Assembly (NCBI RefSeq): GCF_030055435.1
Contig: NZ_JASFYG010000004.1
Span: 1 to 64,000, forward strand
From: Methanothermobacter sp.
Lineage (GTDB): Archaea; Methanobacteriota; Methanobacteria; Methanobacteriales; Methanothermobacteraceae
Direction: 5' to 3'
Length of the DNA: 64,000 bases
Positions within the stretch are counted from its first letter, which is position 1, and every line of letters starts with the position of its first letter. This document shows positions 58,124 through 64,000 of the stretch, in pieces. Both the position numbers and the translations under genes were made by a program. Under the pieces are notes generated by a model. It did no database searches, was not told where the DNA came from, and worked only from the letters and a program-made list of their open reading frames with translations.

Positions 58124-58810
58124 TCATTCATAGTTCAGCATGTTGTGGGTGTAGTAGTACTGGAGGGCCCTTGCATTCTTGATTTCAAAGTTCCGGTAGG
58201 GGTTGTTGAGGTACGGGAAGATTATTCCCCTGATAACGTAATAATAAGCTGCGATTGGCCCGTACTCTTCCCTTGAAATCTTGTAGTATAGCGGGAAACC
58301 GCAACCCTGGTTTATGAAAATGTCCCCCTCCCTCACTGTCCCATGATACACCATTGGTATGGGGCCCACCTGCCCGTGTTCAGCGGCCCTCTCCTTTATA
58401 TAAGCCAGTGCCTCATCCAGGGTATCAAATTCCTTACCATCTGAACGGTAGGTCCACTTGTCATCGGGGACACCATATATGCCCTCCTGCCAGACCTCAT
58501 TCCAGTCTATGCCAGGCTTGTACTGCTTTTTCTCTACGTATGCAAGTTCCAGGATGTAGACGTCACCCTCCATGTAGCAGCGGTAATTGGAGCTTCCCCC
58601 ATAATGGACAACGAGGATGCACCTTGATCCCCTTTCCCGGGCATAATCTGCAAGTAACTTTGAGTGTATGTGACCAGGGTACATGTCGGGGTTTGCGATT
58701 TTAACGAATCCGAGTCTTCCCAGTGGTTCAAAATCTCCTGAAGTGGATGTGAAGTAGAAGTAGCCCCCGACGATCACCAGCAAAGCAACGACTATTATCC
58801 CCTTCTTCAT
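58124..58810 (-). CDS. Membrane-anchored hypothetical protein
   Basis: I do not recognise this 228-residue protein. It starts MKKGIIVVALLVIVGGYFYF, a single N-terminal membrane or signal-anchor segment. The remaining 205 residues are polar, rich in Tyr and Trp (GIDWNEVWQEGIYGVPDDKW, NPYRNFEIKNARALQYYYTH), and hold three Cys (CILVVH, CYMEGD, QGCGFP), so disulfides outside the cell are possible. No catalytic motif is evident. It converges on trm1 with a 15-base gap and shares its upstream region with the DUF4013 gene. Confidence 0.7.
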   Translation of the reverse strand: MKKGIIVVALLVIVGGYFYFTSTSGDFEPLGRLGFVKIANPDMYPGHIHSKLLADYARERGSRCILVVHYGGSSNYRCYMEGDVYILELAYVEKKQYKPGIDWNEVWQEGIYGVPDDKWTYRSDGKEFDTLDEALAYIKERAAEHGQVGPIPMVYHGTVREGDIFINQGCGFPLYYKISREEYGPIAAYYYVIRGIIFPYLNNPYRNFEIKNARALQYYYTHNMLNYE

Positions 58811-58878
58811 CCCTTCACCCGTTCTTTTGTATATTAACTGTGCAGCGATTTATATCCTCCTCTAAACAGATTAGGCAG

Positions 58879-58935
58879 TTTTATATATAATCATTTATAT
58901 AGTTTTAGCTGCGGGAATCCGCGGAGGTGTGAAAA
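58879..58935 (+). promoter_or_regulatory. Promoter and ribosome site of the DUF4013 gene
   Basis: TTTTATATATAATC (58879-58892) is a TATA box about 50 bases before TTG 58936. GGAGGTGTG (58922-58930) is a strong ribosome site and decides the TTG start. Confidence 0.55.
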
Positions 58936-59607
58936 TTGGATATAGGTGAAATTGTAAACGACGCCATAAGGTATCCCTCCAGTGACTGGCAGAAGGTCAT
59001 AATACTCGGTGTCCTCCTAATAGCCAGTGTTCTGATTATACCTATCCTCCTCTTTGTGGGATACGGCTTCAGGGCCCTCAAGGCATCGATAGCGGGTTTT
59101 GATGAGCTTCCTGAATTCGATGAATGGGGTGAAATGTTCGTTGATGGATTAAAGGTCTTCGTTGTCCAAATTGTATACATGATAGTTCCACTGATAATTG
59201 TAGGTGGTCTCGGATCTCTGGCAATGGTTTCACCAGATACTGGTATGATCACCAATCCAACAGCCTTCACAGCTCTCTTTGGAGGTACTGTGATAATCGC
59301 TGTGGTACTTGCAATAATCCTTGGGCTCATAGACACCATCGCAATAGCACACATGGCCTACAATGACAGTGACCTTGGAGCAGCATTCAGGTTCGGTGAA
59401 ATACTGGATGTGATCTCTCAGATCGGATGGATCGACTACATCATCTGGTACATCGTTGTCGTCCTCATAGGAGCTGTTATTGCCTTCATTGCCATTCTCC
59501 TCAATTCAATACCCATCATCGGTACCCTAATAGCAGTGCTCATAATATTTCCTTACCTCTTGCTCTTCTTTAACAGGGCCCTTGCACTCAGGTACGCCTA
59601 CGAATAA
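58936..59607 (+). CDS. DUF4013 integral membrane protein
   Basis: A 223-residue protein with five or so membrane segments. GYGFRALKASIAGFDELPEF and DEWGEMFVDGLKVFVVQIVY are the DUF4013 signature; NRALALRYAYE closes the protein. DUF4013 proteins are common in Methanobacteria; function unknown. Start TTG 58936 after GGAGGTGTGAAAA. Confidence 0.85.
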   Translation: MDIGEIVNDAIRYPSSDWQKVIILGVLLIASVLIIPILLFVGYGFRALKASIAGFDELPEFDEWGEMFVDGLKVFVVQIVYMIVPLIIVGGLGSLAMVSPDTGMITNPTAFTALFGGTVIIAVVLAIILGLIDTIAIAHMAYNDSDLGAAFRFGEILDVISQIGWIDYIIWYIVVVLIGAVIAFIAILLNSIPIIGTLIAVLIIFPYLLLFFNRALALRYAYE

Positions 59608-59704
59608 TTAACCCTTTTTTACTTTTTCCTGTTTCAGCTAAATTTATAAGGGGATACCTACTATCTATAAAAGTTAATAACTTCTTCTAAAACACCATAA
59701 TTTA

Positions 59705-59757
59705 AAAAAGTTTATAATATAACTTCCATAGGTATACATTGTTTAGTGGTGATTCCA
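59705..59757 (+). promoter_or_regulatory. Promoter of the Lrp-like regulator gene
   Basis: AAAAGTTTATAATATAAC (59705-59722) is a good BRE/TATA match about 45 bases before ATG 59758. GGTATAC (59731-59737) lies at the expected start, and GGTGAT is the ribosome site. Confidence 0.5.
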
Positions 59758-60231
59758 ATGGATGATGATCTAGTCAAAATCGATGATATTGACAGGAAAA
59801 TAATAGACCTCCTAAATGAGGACGGACGCATGTCCTACAGGAACATCTCAAGGATACTCGATGTCTCGGTGGGTACTGTGCACAACCGTGTTGAGAAGCT
59901 GGTCAAGAAGGGTGTTATAAAGAAATTCGTGCCGGTGATAGACCACTCCAAACTTGGATACAAACTCACAGCCATAATAGGTGTTAAGGTCAAAGGTGGA
60001 GTTCTGAGGAACTGGGAGACACGGACAGCCTACCACAAAAACGTCCTTGCAGTCTACGACGTCACAGGAGAATTCGATGCCATACTCATAGGAAAATTCA
60101 AGGACACCGGAGAGCTGGATAGCTTCATCAAGGGTCTGCTGAGTGAGGGTGACGTTCAGAGGACCTACACCCAGACAGTCCTCAATATAGTTAAGGAGGA
60201 CATGACCTCCACCAAGATGATAGGCGATTAA
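59758..60231 (+). CDS. Lrp/AsnC-family transcription regulator
   Basis: A 157-residue regulator. An N-terminal winged helix (DDIDRKIIDLLNEDGRMSYR, LDVSVGTVHNRVEKLVKKGV) is followed by the RAM ligand domain (VLAVYDVTGEFDAILIGKFK, TGELDSFIKGLLSE). Targets and ligand are not shown by sequence. ATG 59758 is four bases after GGTGAT; the GTG at 59746 is less likely. It stands before the deacetylase-like gene. Confidence 0.93.
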   Translation: MDDDLVKIDDIDRKIIDLLNEDGRMSYRNISRILDVSVGTVHNRVEKLVKKGVIKKFVPVIDHSKLGYKLTAIIGVKVKGGVLRNWETRTAYHKNVLAVYDVTGEFDAILIGKFKDTGELDSFIKGLLSEGDVQRTYTQTVLNIVKEDMTSTKMIGD

Positions 60232-60262
60232 TTATTTATTCCCCTGCACCAAAAATTTAACC

Positions 60263-61258
60263 ATGGCAATTATACACTCCAGCACCTATGACCTCCACAA
60301 TAATGAGGGCCATGTTGAGAACAAGGGGAGGACACGTGCAATCATTGACGCCCTGAAGTCCTCGGGGCTTCAGCTGAAGTTCATGGAACCAAGAATGGCA
60401 GGTGTCCATGATATCCTAATGGTCCACAGCAGCGTCCATGTGGAGTACCTGGAGGTGTTCTCAGGGAGGGGTGGTGGATGGCTGGACTATGACACCTACA
60501 TGACACCTGAAAGCTTCAGTGTGGCGAGGCTCGCCGCAGGTGGCGCCATGGTCGCGGCTGAGGAGGCATTGAAAAACGGATGGGGATACTCCGTTGCAAG
60601 ACCCCCAGGTCACCATGCCACCTATGACAGGTCCATGGGTTTCTGCATATTCAACAACATCGCCATAGCCATTGAGCACAGCCGCAGGAACCTCGGGATT
60701 TCAAGGGCGGCTGTGATTGACTTTGACGTTCACCACGGGAACGGAACATCCAGCATATTCTACACCAACCCGGAAGTCATGTATGTCTCGGTGCACCAGG
60801 ACCCCAGGACACTCTTCCCCGGGACAGGATTCATTGGTGAGATGGGGGAGGGTGATGGTGAGGGCTTCAACCTCAACATCCCTATGCCCCGGGGTTCAGG
60901 GAACAGGGATTATATCTGGATACTCTCTGAGGTGCTCCCACAGGTACTCAGTGAATTCAGGGCGGATATGTTATTCGTATCTGCAGGGTTCGATGCCCAC
61001 AGGCTGGATCCACTGGCAGATATGAGGGTGGATGAGGAGTTCTTCTCATGGATGGGATGGTTCATCCATGAGACAGGGCTGCCCTGTGCGGTGGTGCTTG
61101 AAGGGGGCTATGACCTCCAGGCCCTTGGAAACTCGAATGTCTCATTCATCCGGGGCCTTAAGGGTTCCGGTGTTAAGGTGGAATATGAGGGGTCAACGGC
61201 TGTGGCTGAAATCTTCAATGAGATTAGCGATGTGTTTTCACCATTCTTCAATTTCTGA
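60263..61258 (+). CDS. Histone deacetylase/AcuC-family protein
   Basis: A 331-residue zinc deacetylase-family protein. Catalytic blocks: RPPGHHATYDRSMGFCIFNN (His-His pair), VIDFDVHHGNGTSSIFYT (Asp and His zinc ligands) and VSAGFDAHRLDPLADM (Asp ligand). It could remove acetyl groups from proteins such as Alba, from acetoin-like molecules, or from polyamines; substrate unknown. ATG 60263 has no ribosome site, and an A/T-rich TATA-like stretch ends about 25 bases before, so the mRNA may be leaderless. It precedes the DUF2100-like gene by 12 bases. Confidence 0.88.
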   Translation: MAIIHSSTYDLHNNEGHVENKGRTRAIIDALKSSGLQLKFMEPRMAGVHDILMVHSSVHVEYLEVFSGRGGGWLDYDTYMTPESFSVARLAAGGAMVAAEEALKNGWGYSVARPPGHHATYDRSMGFCIFNNIAIAIEHSRRNLGISRAAVIDFDVHHGNGTSSIFYTNPEVMYVSVHQDPRTLFPGTGFIGEMGEGDGEGFNLNIPMPRGSGNRDYIWILSEVLPQVLSEFRADMLFVSAGFDAHRLDPLADMRVDEEFFSWMGWFIHETGLPCAVVLEGGYDLQALGNSNVSFIRGLKGSGVKVEYEGSTAVAEIFNEISDVFSPFFNF

Positions 61259-61270
61259 GAGGGTCATAAG

Positions 61271-61939
61271 ATGGAAAAAATCAGACTTGAACAGGCAGAG
61301 GAGCTTATAAGAAAATCATGCACGAATATCAGGAGGGAATCCAGGTTCAGGGACCCCCAGGATGGTGTCATAGACACCAGAAAATTTCAGGAGGCCCTGA
61401 TGGAACTCATTGAAGCCGAGGACCATATATACGCCAGCCTTCCATCACATGAGCTCATCGGGGAAGATGCATACGATTTCTGCAGGAGACTCATGGCCGC
61501 CAGGGAGGCCATTGACGGCATGCTTGCAGATTTCGGTGTCATTGAACAGGAGGAACCATCTGAAAGGATAAAGGAAGCTTCTAAGGGGAAATTGATCATT
61601 GTGAACAACTCTTCACTCAAAAAGATCCTTGTTAAGGCTGGCGTTGAGCCGGGAAATATCCTGGTTGCAGGTGCACCCCTCTCAGTGGATGATATGAAGA
61701 AGATAAACCCCAGGATCCCTGATGCTGCCCTTAAGGGTATAGAGAAGAAGATAGAGCACCTTAAGAATGACATTGAAAGGAAGCTTGAAGACCTTGATGA
61801 CATCCTCATTATTGGGGAGCCCGATAAAAGCACAAGACTACTTGCATCAAGGGCAGAGGAACTGTATGGTGCCCGTGCAAGGCTAGATAATAATATTAAG
61901 GACCTCACGCCTGAGGAGATACTGAAACTCCTCTCCTAG
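61271..61939 (+). CDS. Methanogen-conserved uncharacterised protein (probably DUF2100)
   Basis: A 222-residue soluble protein: an N-terminal helical half ([35 protein letters not shown]) and a C-terminal half with [17 protein letters not shown] and a helical hairpin ([20 protein letters not shown]). I believe it belongs to DUF2100, a family of methanogens with no known function. ATG 61271 follows GAGGGTCATAAG. It is probably cotranscribed with the deacetylase-like gene. Confidence 0.65.
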   Translation: MEKIRLEQAEELIRKSCTNIRRESRFRDPQDGVIDTRKFQEALMELIEAEDHIYASLPSHELIGEDAYDFCRRLMAAREAIDGMLADFGVIEQEEPSERIKEASKGKLIIVNNSSLKKILVKAGVEPGNILVAGAPLSVDDMKKINPRIPDAALKGIEKKIEHLKNDIERKLEDLDDILIIGEPDKSTRLLASRAEELYGARARLDNNIKDLTPEEILKLLS

Positions 61940-62212
61940 ACCTATAGGACTGTACCTCAATATTTTGATGGTTTTTGATAGAGAATGATGTCTTTCAGTC
62001 CACGGTATGGATTCAGGTTTCAGCACACCCCTCGATTACACTCATGAACCAGAAAGACCAGACGATGACATGAAAGGAACCATCTCATTTAAACAAGACA
62101 TCACTGTAATATTCTGTTTCAGGGGACTCATAATCACCGGACAAGTATATAAGCAAAGTCTTCATACTATACTTAAAACCTAGGTAACTATTACTGTTAT
62201 GGGGTGTAAAAT

Positions 62213-63169
62213 TTGGGTTTGGTTTGTTTTCCAGATACACAGGACAAGATTCCAAGCATCCCCGTTCACCTTACAAGGGTGGGTGTTACAGGTGTTAAGA
62301 AGCTTCTGAAGATAGAAAGGGATGGTAGAAGGCCCATAATACTTCTTCCAACATTCGATGCATTTGTGGACCTCCCGAGCAGGCAGAGGGGGATCCACAT
62401 GTCAAGGAACCCCGAGGCCATAAGTGACGTCCTCGAGGAGGTTGTTGAAAACAGTGCCCTTGAACTGGAATCCCTCTGCGCAGAGATAGTCAATGAACTC
62501 CTCAAAAAGCACAGGTACGCCCGCAGAGCCGAGGTGAGCATGAAGAGCGACTTCATGTTCATGAAGAAATCCCCTGTCACCGCTAAGAAGAGCCAGGAGA
62601 TGACAAAGATCATGGCAGACGCCATCGGCTACAGGGACGATGACGGTATAGTAATACGCAAGATGATAGGGGCAGAGGTGGTGGGGATGACCGTGTGCCC
62701 CTGTGCACAGGAATCGGTTAAGGAAACATCCCGTCAGAAGCTCCTGGAATTCCTTGACCCTGAAACAGTTGAAAAGGTTCTTGACTGTGTATCATTCGCC
62801 TCCCACAATCAGAGAGGACGTGGGATGATAATGATAGAGGTTCCCGAGGACCAGACTATAAGGGCCGAGAACCTCATAAACATCATAGAGAGCTCCATGA
62901 GTTCACCTGTCTATGAACTCCTCAAGAGGCCCGATGAAAATGCCGTTGTTGTGAGTGCCCATGAGAACCCCATGTTCGTTGAGGACTGCGTCCGTAACAT
63001 GGTGCACAGGATAGTCAGCGAGTACCCACACCTCCCCGACGACACAATAGTCACCGTAAGGCAGATAAACGAGGAGAGCATACACAGACACAACGCCTTC
63101 GCTGAAAAGGTTGCGACAATGGGGGAACTTAGATACGAGATAGAGGAACTTAACGGATCAGAGGAGTGA
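62213..63169 (+). CDS. mptA: GTP cyclohydrolase MptA (methanopterin biosynthesis)
   Basis: A 318-residue FolE2/MptA-family enzyme. Blocks include PDTQDKIPSIPVHLTRVGVT, FDAFVDLPSRQRGIHMSRNP, GMTVCPCAQESV with the metal-binding Cys, FASHNQRGRGMIMIEV, and IHRHNAFAEKVATMGEL. MptA is Fe(II)-dependent and makes 7,8-dihydroneopterin 2',3'-cyclic phosphate, the first step to methanopterin. The start is TTG 62213, five bases after GGGGTGT. A TATA-like GTATATAAGC lies near 62144-62153. Confidence 0.93.
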   Translation: MGLVCFPDTQDKIPSIPVHLTRVGVTGVKKLLKIERDGRRPIILLPTFDAFVDLPSRQRGIHMSRNPEAISDVLEEVVENSALELESLCAEIVNELLKKHRYARRAEVSMKSDFMFMKKSPVTAKKSQEMTKIMADAIGYRDDDGIVIRKMIGAEVVGMTVCPCAQESVKETSRQKLLEFLDPETVEKVLDCVSFASHNQRGRGMIMIEVPEDQTIRAENLINIIESSMSSPVYELLKRPDENAVVVSAHENPMFVEDCVRNMVHRIVSEYPHLPDDTIVTVRQINEESIHRHNAFAEKVATMGELRYEIEELNGSEE

Positions 63170-63177
63170 TAACCTTG

Positions 63178-63615
63178 ATGAAACTGCACAGGATAGCCGG
63201 GGAGATCATGGGTTACTTTGAAGCCTTTGAGGGCTCAAGACCAGCCCTTGACTCAAAGGAGATACTAATCGTTAGGGGAATGTCAAGAAAGAGGATGGAC
63301 ACTGAGGAGATGGGCAGGGAACTTGATGGCCTTATAGAGAAACTGGGTGCAGAGGAACTGGAGCTAATATCCGAGGAGGGCACGGCCCTCATTGGTGTGA
63401 TGGATGAGCAGATAAGGTCCTGCGTTGAGGTCGGGACAGAAACCGATATCGGGGGTATCCACAGACTAAAGGAGGCCCTTGAGGATATGAACTTCAGCGT
63501 GGATTATAGGCTCTGCATGACAGAGGACATCGGCCTCTTTGTTGTTCTCTACAGGGACCGGAGTGGGGTGGGACCCTGCTTTGTTGAGGTTGTTGTCTCT
63601 GACATTTCAGATTGA
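63178..63615 (+). CDS. Methanogen-conserved small protein (possibly DUF2120)
   Basis: A 145-residue soluble protein (MKLHRIAGEIMGYFEAFEGS, LDSKEILIVRGMSRKRMDTE, DRSGVGPCFVEVVVSD). I think it belongs to a family of unknown function in Methanobacteria, perhaps DUF2120. GGAGTGAT overlaps the mptA end, and ATG 63178 or TTG 63175 is the start. Its coupling to mptA and position before cofG suggest cotranscription with cofactor genes; function is not shown. Confidence 0.6.
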   Translation: MKLHRIAGEIMGYFEAFEGSRPALDSKEILIVRGMSRKRMDTEEMGRELDGLIEKLGAEELELISEEGTALIGVMDEQIRSCVEVGTETDIGGIHRLKEALEDMNFSVDYRLCMTEDIGLFVVLYRDRSGVGPCFVEVVVSDISD

Positions 63616-63636
63616 ACTTATTTTAGCGGTGCTTCC

Positions 63637-64000
63637 ATGGTTCTTGGAAAGGAAGAAATCCTGAAACTTCTCCTTGTTGATGGCCCTGAACTACTGGACC
63701 TCATGAAGCGTGTCTGCGAGCCAGGCGAGGTGACTTACTCAAGGAATGTCTTTATACCCCTCACAAGGGCCTGCCGCAACCGCTGCGGCTACTGCACCTT
63801 CAGGTCAGACTCCCCCGACCCACCCATTATTCCCCCGGGGGACGTCCTAAGGGAGGTCAGAAGGGCCAGGGATATGGGGTGCACAGAGGCCCTCTTCACC
63901 TTCGGTGAGAATGCACATGAGGTCCCCGAGGTGATGGAGAAACTCGAAGAACTCGGATTCAGTGATATGGTTGACTATGCCCATCACCTCTGCAGCGCCA
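63637..64000 (+). CDS. cofG: FO synthase subunit 1, CofG (partial, 3' end outside window)
   Basis: The first 121 codons of a radical SAM protein: MVLGKEEILKLLLVDGPELL, then the cluster motif CRNRCGYC in PLTRACRNRCGYCTFRSDSP, and CTEALFTFGENAHEVPEV. This is CofG, which with CofH makes the F420 chromophore FO from a tyrosine-derived intermediate. ATG 63637 follows GCGGTGCTTCC. The frame is open to the window end. Confidence 0.9.
   Translation, partial: MVLGKEEILKLLLVDGPELLDLMKRVCEPGEVTYSRNVFIPLTRACRNRCGYCTFRSDSPDPPIIPPGDVLREVRRARDMGCTEALFTFGENAHEVPEVMEKLEELGFSDMVDYAHHLCSA

Noticed and set aside
61940-62212. C/D-box small RNA in the gap before mptA (ATGATGT and CAG motifs)
   Set aside because: The boxes do not match RTGATGA and CTGA in a consistent spacing.

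Overview
The window comes from a hydrogenotrophic, thermophilic methanogen of the genus Methanothermobacter or a very close relative. It carries both methyl-coenzyme M reductase isoenzyme operons (mrtBDGA and mcrBDCGA), the tetrahydromethanopterin S-methyltransferase operon mtrEDCBAFGH, the [NiFe] hydrogenase operon mvhDGAB, and the [Fe]-hydrogenase gene hmd with all seven cofactor genes hcgA-G. The genes use many ATA and AGG/AGA codons, GGTGAT or GGAGG ribosome sites, and archaeal TATA boxes. The species cannot be fixed by eye. From memory, McrA and the DUF1922 protein are close to, but not identical with, the M. marburgensis and Delta H versions.

Layout. (1) 1-7.3 kb: the 5' part of a giant secreted DUF11-repeat surface protein on the minus strand, then a 59-codon CooT-like gene. 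(2) 7.8-21.4 kb, minus strand: mrt operon, mvh operon, hcgG, and a small operon of formate-dehydrogenase-like proteins with a second MvhD (probably flp). (3) 22-27.5 kb, plus strand: hmd followed by hcgABCDEF, a complete iron-guanylylpyridinol cofactor pathway apart from hcgG. (4) 27.6-29.6 kb: sufC and sufB/D. (5) 29.6-33.5 kb, minus strand: PRC-barrel protein, cobY, methanogenesis marker 14, a universal stress protein and a cation exchanger. (6) 33.7-43.4 kb, minus strand: mtr and mcr, separated only by a hairpin and T-tract. (7) 43.7-51.3 kb: radical SAM enzymes expected to methylate McrA (Mmp10 and an MgmA-like protein), a DUF134 gene broken by an in-frame TGA, MCR-activation proteins Mmp7 and Mmp17, and comB for coenzyme M synthesis. 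(8) 51.4-64 kb: mostly housekeeping genes (GTPase, tRNA thiolation, thiamine-binding protein, aminotransferase, CPBP protease, Trm1, Lrp regulator, deacetylase-like protein, mptA, partial cofG).

The region is close to a methanogenesis island: H2 activation (Mvh, Hmd), methyl transfer (Mtr), methane release (Mcr/Mrt), MCR modification and activation (Mmp10, MgmA-like, McrC, Mmp7, Mmp17), and cofactor synthesis (CoM, corrinoid, methanopterin, F420, Fe-GP) lie side by side. The most interesting non-coding signal is an 86-nt segment in the mcrB leader that can fold into a three-way-junction RNA ending shortly before the ribosome site. Others are a 23-bp inverted repeat at the hmd promoter and terminator hairpins whose loops contain the mrtA and mtrH stop codons. 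I see no insertion sequence, CRISPR array, rRNA or tRNA gene.
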